From assembly GCF_965263005.1 (NCBI RefSeq), contig NZ_OZ253579.1:3968001-4032000 (forward strand): a stretch of DNA of 64,000 nucleotides, read 5' to 3'. Every line of letters begins with the position of its first letter. The stretch's first letter is position 1. The DNA is from Rariloculus sp965263005 (GTDB lineage Bacteria; Pseudomonadota; Gammaproteobacteria; Steroidobacterales; Rariloculaceae). Both the position numbers and the translations under genes were made by a program. The notes under the pieces were generated by a model. The model did not search any database. It was not told the origin of the DNA and saw only the letters and a program-made list of their open reading frames with translations. Of the stretch, positions 35,627-44,023 are shown piece after piece.

Positions 35627-36928
35627 ATGGTCGCAAAGCTATCGGAACCGACAATCATCGCCGACGCCGACGTCGATCCCGGACATAACTGGAAACGGGC
35701 CCTGGCCGCGCCGGGCGTGATGAATGTCGACTTCGAGGAACGCATCAATTTCCGGCGCCTGCACCGCTACCGCCTCGCGAGAACGCGGCAGGCGCTCAGG
35801 AACTCCCGGCTCGGCGCGCTCCTCACATTCGATGCGAACAACATCCGCTACATCACGAGCACGAATATCGGCGAGTGGTCCCGCGACAAGATGTGCCGTT
35901 TCGCGCTGCTGGCAGGCGATTCATCGCCGCATCTGTGGGACTTCGGTTCAGCGGCCGCCCATCACAGGCTGCACGCACCGTGGCTCAAGCCGCAACACTG
36001 TCACGCGGGCATGCTGGGGCTGCGCGGCGCCGTGCCGCCGAGCGCCGGGCTCATGAGAGATTTCGCCCACGAGATCAAGAGCATCCTCGAGGAGAACGGC
36101 GTGGCGGATCATCCCATCGGTGTCGATCTCGTCGAACCGCCGATGCTGTGGGAGCTTGAGAAGGTCGGCCTCAAGGTCATGGACGCCCAGCAGGTCATGC
36201 TGGACGCCCGTGAGATCAAGAGCCAGGACGAGATCATGTTGCTGAACGTCGCGGCCTCGATGGTTGACGCCGTCTATCACATGATCTACGAGGAGCTCAA
36301 GCCCGGCGTGCGCGAAAACGACATCGTCGCGCGGGCAACCAAGATGCTGTTCGAGCTGGGCGCCGACGACGTCGAGGCGATCAACGCCGTGGCCGGGGAA
36401 CGTTGCAGCCCGCATCCGCACAATTTCACCGACCGCATGGTCCGTCCCGGCGACCAGGCCTTCTTCGACGTGATTCAGGCCTACATGGGCTATCGCACCT
36501 GCTACTACCGGACGATCAACGTCGGCATGGCCAACGATGCCCAGCATGACGCCTACAAGCAGGCGCGCGAATGGATCGACGCGTCGATCGACCTGATCAA
36601 ACCCGGCGTCAGCACCGACAAGGTCGCGGCCGTCTGGCCGAAGGCCGAGGAACTGGGCTTCTCGAGCGAGATGGAATGCTTCGGACTGCAGTTCGGCCAC
36701 GGCCTCGGCGTTGCGCTGCACGAGCGCCCGATCATCAGCCGGCTCGTATCGATGGACAATCCACTGGAGATCAAGGAAGGCATGGTGTTTGCGCTTGAAA
36801 CCTACTGCCCCGCGAAGGACGGCTACTCGGCGGCCAGAATCGAGGAAGAAGTCGTCGTTACGGACACCGGCTGCCGCGTCATCACGCTCTTCCCGTCTCA
36901 GGAACTGCCCGTCGCAAACGAATACTGA
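35627..36928 (+). CDS. M24 family metallopeptidase-like protein (creatinase/DddP-like)
   Basis: The 433-residue protein has the creatinase N-terminal domain (about 40-195) and the pita-bread C-terminal domain. Of the five M24 metal ligands I find Asp281, His358 (FGHGLGVALHE), Glu391 (FALETY) and Glu406. The place of the second Asp is Cys292, in YRTCYYRT. The overall pattern recalls DddP-like members, which are lyases or hydrolases rather than peptidases. It lies 48 bases before the E1 alpha gene and is probably co-transcribed with it, so it may act on the substrate of that pathway. Peptidase activity is doubtful. Confidence 0.8.
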   Translation: MVAKLSEPTIIADADVDPGHNWKRALAAPGVMNVDFEERINFRRLHRYRLARTRQALRNSRLGALLTFDANNIRYITSTNIGEWSRDKMCRFALLAGDSSPHLWDFGSAAAHHRLHAPWLKPQHCHAGMLGLRGAVPPSAGLMRDFAHEIKSILEENGVADHPIGVDLVEPPMLWELEKVGLKVMDAQQVMLDAREIKSQDEIMLLNVAASMVDAVYHMIYEELKPGVRENDIVARATKMLFELGADDVEAINAVAGERCSPHPHNFTDRMVRPGDQAFFDVIQAYMGYRTCYYRTINVGMANDAQHDAYKQAREWIDASIDLIKPGVSTDKVAAVWPKAEELGFSSEMECFGLQFGHGLGVALHERPIISRLVSMDNPLEIKEGMVFALETYCPAKDGYSAARIEEEVVVTDTGCRVITLFPSQELPVANEY

Positions 36929-36976
36929 GCCGGGCCGCGCCGATACGACTTGAGCCAATAACGAGGCGAACACGCA

Positions 36977-38008
36977 GTGGATGTAAAATCGTCAACCGCT
37001 GCGGCTGCCACCGAGGAGCCGCAGGACGCACTTGACCCGGAAACGCGCCTGACGCTCTACCGAACGATGTTCGAGTGCCGCCAGCTCGAGAAGCGCGCCC
37101 ATGACCTGTTCATGCAGAACCTGATCAAGGGCACGAGTCATCTCGCGCTCGGCCAGGAGGCCGTCGCCGCGGGTTTCGGCGCCGCGATGCGCAAGGGCGA
37201 TTACACGTTCTGCACCTATCGCGGCCACAACCACACCTATGTGCGCGGTGTGTCGATGACGTCGATCCTCGGCGAGCTCATGGGAAACTCGGCGGGGTTG
37301 ATGCGCGGCAAGGGCGGCTCGATGCACCTGACGAGCATCGAGCACGGCGTGATGGGCTCGTACGCGATCATCGGTGCGCACCTGCCGATCGCCGCGGGCG
37401 CCGCCTGGTCGGCTCAATACCGGGGAACGGATCAGGTTGCCGTGTGTTTCTTCGGCGACGGCACGACAAACATCGGCGCGTTCCACGAAGCACTCAACTT
37501 CGCCGTCGTCTGGAAGCTGCCGGTTGTGTTCGTATGCGAGAACAATCTGTACATGGAGTACACGTCGATTTACGACGTCACCGCCGTCAAGCATCCCGCG
37601 GCTGACCGCGCGAGCGCTTACGGGCTTGAGCCGATACTCATCGACGGCAACGATATCGATATCGTGTATCGAACGGCCGAGGACGCGCTCGAGCGCGCCC
37701 GGCGCGGTGACGGTCCGAGCCTGATCGAGGCGGTGACCTATCGGCACGGAGGCCACTCCCGGGCGGATCCCGGCAAATACCGCCCCGACGATGAGGTCAA
37801 GGAATGGCTGGCCAGGGATCCGGTCCCGACGTACCGCGAGCGGCTGGTCGGTCTCGGCATCGATGAGGCGGCGCTCGAACGAATCGAAGCCGAAACCATG
37901 GCGATGATCGACGAAGCAACCGAGGTTGCGCGCAACTCGCCGCCACCCGATGTGGACATTGCGCATATCGACGTTTGGGCCGACGGAGGCGCCGCATGGC
38001 GGAACTGA
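36977..38008 (+). CDS. Thiamine-dependent 2-oxoacid/acetoin dehydrogenase E1 alpha subunit
   Basis: The 343-residue protein starts at GTG. It has the E1 alpha fold with GKGGSMHLT and the thiamine diphosphate motif GDGTTNIGAFHEALNFAV ending in N (VFVCENN). Substrates may be pyruvate, acetoin or a branched 2-oxoacid; sequence size and the separate E1 beta favour the acetoin/pyruvate type. It overlaps the E1 beta gene by 13 bases. Confidence 0.9.
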   Translation: MDVKSSTAAAATEEPQDALDPETRLTLYRTMFECRQLEKRAHDLFMQNLIKGTSHLALGQEAVAAGFGAAMRKGDYTFCTYRGHNHTYVRGVSMTSILGELMGNSAGLMRGKGGSMHLTSIEHGVMGSYAIIGAHLPIAAGAAWSAQYRGTDQVAVCFFGDGTTNIGAFHEALNFAVVWKLPVVFVCENNLYMEYTSIYDVTAVKHPAADRASAYGLEPILIDGNDIDIVYRTAEDALERARRGDGPSLIEAVTYRHGGHSRADPGKYRPDDEVKEWLARDPVPTYRERLVGLGIDEAALERIEAETMAMIDEATEVARNSPPPDVDIAHIDVWADGGAAWRN

Positions 38009-38973
38009 CCTATCGCGAAGCCGTTACGGCGGGTCTCGCTCAGGAGATGCGGCGCGATACGAACGTCGTCTTCCTCGGCGAGGATGTGGCCGCAGCCGGG
38101 GGCGTGTTCAAGACGACCGTGGGTCTGCTCGAAGAGTTCGGCCCCGACCGCGTCAAGGACACGCCGATATCCGAACAGGCGATCCTCGGCGCGACCATGG
38201 GCGCCGCGATGACGGGCCTGAAACCGGTCGCCGAGATCATGTTTTCGGATTTCTTCGCCGTGTGCTGGGACATCGTCGTCAACCAGATCGCCAAGACGAG
38301 ATACATGACCGACGGCCAGACGACCCTCCCGCTCGTCATCCGTTCGGGCAACGGCGGCGGCGCGCGTTTCGGCGCACAGCACTCGCAGAGCGTCGAGAAC
38401 TGGGCCATGGCCGTGCCGGGCCTCAAGGTCGTCGCGCCCGCCATGCCAGCCGACGTCAAGGGCCTGCTCGCAGCCTCGATCCGCGATCCCGATCCCGTGC
38501 TGTTCTTCGAGCAGAAGTCGCTGTACGCGACCAAGGGCGACGTGCCTGAAGGCGAGCATATCGAGCCGCTCGGTACGGCCAAGGTGCTTCGCAGCGGCAC
38601 CGATGTGACGATCGTTGCGCTCGCACTCATGGTGCCGCGCGCGCTCAAGGCCGCCGAAACGCTGCAGGCGGAGCACGGCATATCGGCAACAGTTGTCGAC
38701 GTGCGCTCGCTCGTACCGCTCGACACACAGACGATACTCGCCGAAGTCGCGAAGACGGGCCGCCTCGTCACGGTCGAGGAGAACCCGCGGCTGTGCGGCT
38801 GGGGCGCCGAGATCGCATCGATCGTTGCCGAAGAGTTGTTCTGGGATCTCGACGGTCCGATCGTGCGGCTGACGACACCGCACATTCCGTTGGCTGCCGC
38901 CGACAGCCTCGAGGACGCGATGCTGCCGAGCGCCGACAAGATCGTCGCGAACGTCAAAAAGCTCGTGGACTGA
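37996..38973 (+). CDS. 2-oxoacid/acetoin dehydrogenase E1 beta subunit
   Basis: The 325-residue protein begins MAELTYREAVTAGLAQEMRRD and shows VVFLGEDVAAAGGVFKTT, the transketolase pyrimidine-binding domain and the C-terminal domain with DVRSLVPLDTQTI and VEENPRLCGWGAEI. It forms the alpha2beta2 E1 with the upstream gene and decarboxylates the 2-oxoacid before transfer to the lipoyl group. The internal Met was chosen to match the family start. Confidence 0.92.
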   Translation: MAELTYREAVTAGLAQEMRRDTNVVFLGEDVAAAGGVFKTTVGLLEEFGPDRVKDTPISEQAILGATMGAAMTGLKPVAEIMFSDFFAVCWDIVVNQIAKTRYMTDGQTTLPLVIRSGNGGGARFGAQHSQSVENWAMAVPGLKVVAPAMPADVKGLLAASIRDPDPVLFFEQKSLYATKGDVPEGEHIEPLGTAKVLRSGTDVTIVALALMVPRALKAAETLQAEHGISATVVDVRSLVPLDTQTILAEVAKTGRLVTVEENPRLCGWGAEIASIVAEELFWDLDGPIVRLTTPHIPLAAADSLEDAMLPSADKIVANVKKLVD

Positions 38974-39037
38974 GATGCCCGGTCCGGCGCTTCGGGGATC
39001 AGGCAAAACCCCTATTCGCTGTGGAGTGTGCTAGCGC

Positions 39038-40273
39038 ATGGACATATTGATGCCGCAGCTCGGCGAGACCGTCGCGGAAGGCACGGTTGCCGCATGGCAT
39101 AAGCAGGCCGGAGACCGCGTCGAGACCGACGAGATACTGCTCGACATCGAGACCGACAAGGTCTCGATGGAGGTTCCGTCCCCGGGGACCGGGACGCTTG
39201 CGAAAATTCTCGTCGACACGGGTCAGACTGTCGACGTGGGCACGCTCCTTGCCGTTGTCGCAGTCGAAGGCGAGAGCGACGACGCGGGCGATACGAGCAT
39301 CGTGGCCGCGTCTGCAGCGGCGGCGGCGAAGCCCGAATCCTCCGACGCGCCCGCCAATGCTGCGCCGTCGGCCAACGCGTCGTCGCGCGCAGCGTCGTCG
39401 CGTAGCGCCGCCGGTCGAAGCAAGCAGTTGCGCCTGTCGCCCGCAGTGCGGCGCCTGGCCGCCGAGCACAGCATCGCGTTGAACTCGGTGGCGGGATCGG
39501 GACGAGACGGCCGGATCACGCGGCGCGACATGCTGCAATTCCTCGAGCGCCGCGGCGCCGCGCCCGGCGCAAATACGGTCCCGTTCAATCGGATCCGCAA
39601 GCTCACGGCCGAGCACATGGTGCGATCGAAAGCGACGAGCCCGCATGTGCTGCAGGCCGTCGAGGTCGACTTCAGCGGCGTGGACCGGGCACGCAAGGCC
39701 GTCCGTGAATCGTGGCGCGCCAGGCGAGGCTACTCGCTGACCTACCTGCCGTTCATCGCATTCGCCGTCTCGCGTGCGCTCAAGGAGTTTCCGCATGCGA
39801 ACGCGAGCGTCGAGGGCGATGCGCTTATCCTGCACGAGAACGTCAACCTCGCGATCGCCGTCGACCTCGGTCCGGAGGGTCTCGTCGCGCCCGTCATCGG
39901 CCGCGCGGAGCAACTGTCGGTCACCGAGCTTGCCGAGTCCATTCACGATCTCGCAGCGCGCGCGAGAGAGCATCGGCTGAAGCCCGACGACCTGGCCGGC
40001 GGGACGTACACGCTGTCGAATTCCGGCACGTTCGGCACGCTGATCACCGCGCCGATCATCAACCAGCCGCAAGTCGCGATACTGTCGACCGACGGCGTGC
40101 GCAAGAAGCCCGTGGTCATCGAGCATCCAGGCGGAGACTCGATCGCGATCCGCCCCGTCGGCGTACTCGCGCAATCGTTCGACCATCGCGCGATAGACGG
40201 CGCGTATTCGGCCGCGTTCCTCGACCGCGTCCGCAAGCAGCTCGAATTCAACGACTGGTTCCGGGAACTGTGA
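39038..40273 (+). CDS. Dihydrolipoamide acyltransferase E2 component
   Basis: The 411-residue protein has one lipoyl domain (about 1-75, lipoyl Lys in ETDKVSME), an Ala/Ser-rich linker, a peripheral subunit-binding domain (about 130-170, LSPAVRRLAAEH and GSGRDGRITRRD) and the catalytic domain ending in FDHRAIDGAYSAAFL, with the active His and Asp. It accepts the acyl group from E1 and passes it to CoA. No E3 lipoamide dehydrogenase gene follows, so E3 must come from elsewhere. Its stop overlaps the next ATG as TGATG. Confidence 0.92.
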   Translation: MDILMPQLGETVAEGTVAAWHKQAGDRVETDEILLDIETDKVSMEVPSPGTGTLAKILVDTGQTVDVGTLLAVVAVEGESDDAGDTSIVAASAAAAAKPESSDAPANAAPSANASSRAASSRSAAGRSKQLRLSPAVRRLAAEHSIALNSVAGSGRDGRITRRDMLQFLERRGAAPGANTVPFNRIRKLTAEHMVRSKATSPHVLQAVEVDFSGVDRARKAVRESWRARRGYSLTYLPFIAFAVSRALKEFPHANASVEGDALILHENVNLAIAVDLGPEGLVAPVIGRAEQLSVTELAESIHDLAARAREHRLKPDDLAGGTYTLSNSGTFGTLITAPIINQPQVAILSTDGVRKKPVVIEHPGGDSIAIRPVGVLAQSFDHRAIDGAYSAAFLDRVRKQLEFNDWFREL

Positions 40274-41199
40274 TGCCGCTGTCACACTCGATCGGCTGGA
40301 TCGGCGCCGGCGGGCGCCTGGGTTTTTCAATGGCGAAGCGCCTGCTCAAGGCCGGCTGCGATGTGTCCGTTTACAATCGCACGCGCAGCAAGGTCGAGCC
40401 GCTGGCCGGGCTCGGTGCGACGATCGTCGATTCGCCGAGGGACCTGTGCGGGAAGGCCATCGTCTTCAGCACCGTGTCGGCGTCCGATGACCTCATTGAG
40501 ATCGCGCTCGGACCCAACGGCGTTCTCGGCGGCGACGAAAGCCCCGAGCTTCTGGTTGACTGTTCGACCGTATCCGAAGAAGCATCGGCAACGGTGCGCG
40601 AAGCTGCCGCACGGCGCGGCACGGCGATGCTATCGGCGCCCGTCAGCGGCAACGCCAAGGTCGTCTCCGCCGGCAAGCTTACGATCGTGGCGTCCGGGCC
40701 GCGCGCGGCATACGACGCGGCCGAACCCTATCTCGCGGCGATCGGCACGGGCGTGACCTATGTCGGCGAGGGCGAGCTCTCAAGGATGGTCAAGATCTGT
40801 CACAACCTCATGCTCGGGGTCGTCGCCCAATGCCTCGCCGAAATCACGGTGCTCGCCGAGAAGCGAGGCGTCTCCAGGCACGACTTTCTCGAATTCCTGA
40901 ACGACAGCGTCGTCGGTTCGATGTTCACGCGCTACAAGTCGCCTGCCTTCGTCAACCTCGACATGACGCCGACGTTTACGCCGGTCCTGCTTCGCAAGGA
41001 CCTGGATCTCGGCCTGCAGGCCGCCGAGAAGCTCGGCGTCCCGCTGCCCGTCACGGCCGTCACGCGCAAACTCGTGAACGACGCCGTCGAGGCCGGTCAT
41101 ACCGAATGCGATTTCGCCATCCTGCTCGATCTGCAGGCAAAAGCGTCCGGGCTCGATCTTAAAGCCGAAAACGTGGAAGTCGACGACGGCCTCGACTAG
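40273..41199 (+). CDS. NAD(P)-dependent oxidoreductase, 3-hydroxyisobutyrate dehydrogenase family
   Basis: The 308-residue protein begins with a Rossmann motif (IGWIGAGGRLGFSMAKRLL; the usual GxMG is GRLG). It shows VDCSTVSEE, the substrate-binding APVSGNAKVVSAGKL and the catalytic Lys in MVKICHNLMLG, typical of beta-hydroxyacid dehydrogenases. It would oxidise a 3-hydroxyacid to the semialdehyde. Translational coupling to E2 places it in the same pathway. Its last codons lie in a 13-bp repeat array. Confidence 0.88.
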   Translation: MPLSHSIGWIGAGGRLGFSMAKRLLKAGCDVSVYNRTRSKVEPLAGLGATIVDSPRDLCGKAIVFSTVSASDDLIEIALGPNGVLGGDESPELLVDCSTVSEEASATVREAAARRGTAMLSAPVSGNAKVVSAGKLTIVASGPRAAYDAAEPYLAAIGTGVTYVGEGELSRMVKICHNLMLGVVAQCLAEITVLAEKRGVSRHDFLEFLNDSVVGSMFTRYKSPAFVNLDMTPTFTPVLLRKDLDLGLQAAEKLGVPLPVTAVTRKLVNDAVEAGHTECDFAILLDLQAKASGLDLKAENVEVDDGLD

Positions 41200-41257
41200 G
41201 CCCCTCGATCAGACCTCGCGACCAGGCCTCTCTACCAGGCCTCTCGACGACGCCTCA
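41193..41257. repeat. Five degenerate 13-bp repeats across a convergent gene junction
   Basis: Units close to CGACCAGGCCTCT begin at 41193, 41206, 41219, 41232 and 41245. The array covers the last two codons of the upstream dehydrogenase, the whole gap and the stop of the convergent aldehyde dehydrogenase gene. Confidence 0.7.
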
Positions 41258-42643
41258 GGCCCAGATCTCTTCGTCGGTCGGCACCGGCTTGCCGGCAATG
41301 ACCTTGCCGATGCGCGAGATGTTCATGAGGTGCTTGTAATCGAGGTTCTCCGAGATCGAGTTCCCGCCCCAGGAGCCGCAGCCGAGCGTCGTCGTCGGCG
41401 CGAACCCATTGGTCAATGAGCCGCCGGCCGTCAGCGAACTCGGCTGATTGATGACAAGGCGGCTGACGGGCAAACCGATCCCCGCGGACCGAATGTGTTC
41501 TTCGTTGTCCGAATGCAGCGCCGCCGAATGACCGGCTCCCTCGACGAGAAGATTCGCCCTGGCCTTGGCGACGGCTTCGTCGAAGTTCCGGTACGGCAGG
41601 ATCGCGATCACGGGACAGAGCTTTTCCTTCGCGAGCACATCGTCGCTGCCTGCTCCGCTGGCCGGTAACAGGATCAGCCGCGCCGACGCCGGAACGTCGA
41701 TACCGGCCATCGCGGCGATCTCGCGCGGCGATCTGCCGACGACATCCTTGTTCAGGTAGCCATCGGGAAACACGAGCTCGCGGAGCCTGTCGATCTGCTC
41801 CTCGTCCTCTGTGATCCACACCTTGCCCGTTGCCTCGAACAGTTGCAGCGTCTCCTCGTACTGTTCCTCGGGCGCGAGCACGAACTGCTCGTGCGAGCAG
41901 ATGATGCCGTTGTCGAACGATGCGCCGGTGACGATCTTGTCGATCGCCGCCTTGAGATCGACGTCCCGGTCGATGATCACGGGCACGTTCCCGGCACCGA
42001 CGCCGAACGACGGCTTACCGGACGAGTAGGCGGACTTGACCATCGCCGGACCGCCCGTGGCGACGACCACGTCCACGGCCTGCATGAGCTCCCTGGTCTT
42101 GTCGATGGAACCGTTCCTGACGACCTGCACGAGGTCATCGGGGCCGCCGTTCGCCTTGACGACCTTCATGAACTCGTCCGTGAGATGCTCGGTGCACTTC
42201 TGCGCCTTCGGATGCGGCGCGAAAATGACGGCGTTGCCTGCCTTGAGCGCGAACATGCCGTTGCACATCGGCGTCACGATCGGATTCGTGACCGGCGTCA
42301 CGGCGCCTACGACGCCCATGGGCTTCGCCACGAGCACGAGGTTCGAATCGGAATCCTCGCCGATCACGCCGCGGGACTTCTTGTCCTTGAGATTGTTCCA
42401 GATGGTTCGCGACTTGCCCTTGTTCTTGAGGATCTTGTCCTCGTACAGACCTATCCCTGACTCGTCGACAGCCATTCTCGCGAGCGGTTCGGCATTGTCG
42501 AAAACGTACTTCGCCACACCCTTGACGATGGCATCGACCTCTTCCTGGCTCATGCGCTCGTAAACGGCCTGTGCCGCCCGAGCCCGCGCGACGAGGTCCT
42601 GGATTTCGGTGTCGGCGATTATTGCGCGCTGTGCGGTGCTCAT
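41255..42643 (-). CDS. CoA-acylating aldehyde dehydrogenase (SauS/EutE-like)
   Basis: The 462-residue protein belongs to the acylating aldehyde dehydrogenases: GVVGAVTPVTNPIVTPMCN, VATGGPAMVKSAYSSGKPSFGVGAGN and the catalytic Cys249 in ASFDNGIICSHEQ. Such enzymes make an acyl-CoA from aldehyde, CoA and NAD(P)+; the best match in memory is to sulfoacetaldehyde dehydrogenase SauS. It is convergent with the E1-E2-dehydrogenase operon. With the semialdehyde-forming dehydrogenase next door it could complete a route to acyl-CoA. Substrate is not certain. Confidence 0.88.
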   Translation of the reverse strand: MSTAQRAIIADTEIQDLVARARAAQAVYERMSQEEVDAIVKGVAKYVFDNAEPLARMAVDESGIGLYEDKILKNKGKSRTIWNNLKDKKSRGVIGEDSDSNLVLVAKPMGVVGAVTPVTNPIVTPMCNGMFALKAGNAVIFAPHPKAQKCTEHLTDEFMKVVKANGGPDDLVQVVRNGSIDKTRELMQAVDVVVATGGPAMVKSAYSSGKPSFGVGAGNVPVIIDRDVDLKAAIDKIVTGASFDNGIICSHEQFVLAPEEQYEETLQLFEATGKVWITEDEEQIDRLRELVFPDGYLNKDVVGRSPREIAAMAGIDVPASARLILLPASGAGSDDVLAKEKLCPVIAILPYRNFDEAVAKARANLLVEGAGHSAALHSDNEEHIRSAGIGLPVSRLVINQPSSLTAGGSLTNGFAPTTTLGCGSWGGNSISENLDYKHLMNISRIGKVIAGKPVPTDEEIWA

Positions 42644-42830
42644 CGGCTATACCTATGATCTGGTTACAGTCAGTCGGACGATTATAGCCCACGACCGATG
42701 CCGGGACGGCGCCGCTCGACCGCTTGAGCATGCGCCCGGTGAAGACATCGCCGGGCCGGCAGGCCGCTGCCCGCGAGCCGGACGCAAGCCGTGCGAACGC
42801 TCGCGACTATGCGATCGACAACTCGGTAGA

Positions 42831-42907
42831 TGGCGCGCCCGGAGAGATTCGAACTCCCGACTTCCGGCTTCGTAGGCCGGCGTTCTATCCAGCTGAACTA
42901 CGGGCGC
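42831..42907 (-). tRNA. tRNA-Arg (anticodon ACG)
   Basis: Read on the minus strand, acceptor arm GCGCCCG pairs with CGGGCGC, followed by discriminator G and an encoded CCA. The anticodon stem CCGGC/GCCGG encloses the loop CTACGAA, giving ACG. The T arm has TTCGAAT. The first anticodon A would be edited to inosine. Confidence 0.96.
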
Positions 42908-43080
42908 TCGTCGTCGTGTGGGTCCTGTATCGCAGCCGCTCGTTCAACGGGGCCGCGGGCGGGACTGCGCTCGCATTGTACCGCAGCGAGCATGCCGTCC
43001 CGCAAAAATGCCGGCGCATCGAGCACCTTCGTGCGCGCCTGCCCGCGGGGCGAGGCAAGCGGGACTCGGGGGCGAATCGC

Positions 43081-43986
43081 TCAGAACAGGCAACGTTCCG
43101 CGTGCCTGCGCAGGTAGTCCTCAACGTAGTCGCGATAAAGTTCCGCGACCCTGCGGGTGACGGGTCCGCCGCCTGCCGGGAACGAGCGCTCGACGCCCTC
43201 GCCGATCCTGAGCTCGCGTACGGGCATGATTTCGCGCGTCGCGCTCGTGAAGAAGCACTCGGAGGCCTTCTGGACAGCGCCGATCGGGATCTCGCGCTCG
43301 TATGTCGGCAAGCCTTGCGAACGGCAGGCCTCGTGCACCGCGGCCTTCGTCAGTCCGCGCAGGTTGGCGGCAGTCTGGGACGGTGTAACGAGCTCACCGT
43401 CTATGACAAAGAACACGTTGCTGTTGGATGCTTCTGTGACGAGTTCCGCGTCGTTGAGCATCAGACAGTCGTCGGCGCCGAGCTTGCGAGCCTCGACGAC
43501 CCCGAGGACGTTGTTCAGATAGTTTCCGCCCTTGATATTCGGATCGAGAGCGTCGGCGGGATTTCTGCGGGTCCTCGCAACCGCGACCCTGAGCCCCCGG
43601 GTATAGAACTCCGGATTCCACTCAGGCACAGATCGAACGATGATGACGCAGGTCGTCGGGAGATCCGGCGGCGGATACAGATCGAGCGGGCCTTCCCCCC
43701 GCGTGACGATGTAGCGCACATAAACGTCCCGGTTCGCGCCCGCGGCGCCGGTTGCGCGCACGGTCCTGCGAATCTGCTCGGTCAGCTCGTGCTTCGACAG
43801 CCCGATCCTCAGGTGAATGAGGGAAGCTGAATTCTCGAAGCGCGCCCAGTGCTCGTCGTAGAACAGCGGTATGCCCCGATAGGTGCGGAACACTTCGTAG
43901 ATCGAATCGCCGTAGAGAAACCCCCGGTCCATGACCGGGATGCGCGCGTCGCCTGTCAACCCGATCGCGCCGTTGACGTTCGTCAT
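43081..43986 (-). CDS. Class IV aminotransferase (D-amino acid / branched-chain type)
   Basis: The 301-residue protein has the fold-type IV PLP signature: VMDRGFLYGDSIYEVFRTY near the N-terminus, the PLP Lys in DPNIKGGNYLNN and LVTEASNSNVFFV. D-alanine aminotransferases of this kind are often found with rlpA, dacA, ybeD and lipB genes, which fits this neighbourhood, so a D-amino acid aminotransferase is favoured. A GTG at 44013 would add nine residues; the Met at 43986 matches the usual start. Confidence 0.85.
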   Translation of the reverse strand: MTNVNGAIGLTGDARIPVMDRGFLYGDSIYEVFRTYRGIPLFYDEHWARFENSASLIHLRIGLSKHELTEQIRRTVRATGAAGANRDVYVRYIVTRGEGPLDLYPPPDLPTTCVIIVRSVPEWNPEFYTRGLRVAVARTRRNPADALDPNIKGGNYLNNVLGVVEARKLGADDCLMLNDAELVTEASNSNVFFVIDGELVTPSQTAANLRGLTKAAVHEACRSQGLPTYEREIPIGAVQKASECFFTSATREIMPVRELRIGEGVERSFPAGGGPVTRRVAELYRDYVEDYLRRHAERCLF

Positions 43987-44023
43987 GCCCGTGAATTCGT
44001 TGCGATCGCTCACTTTCGCGTGC

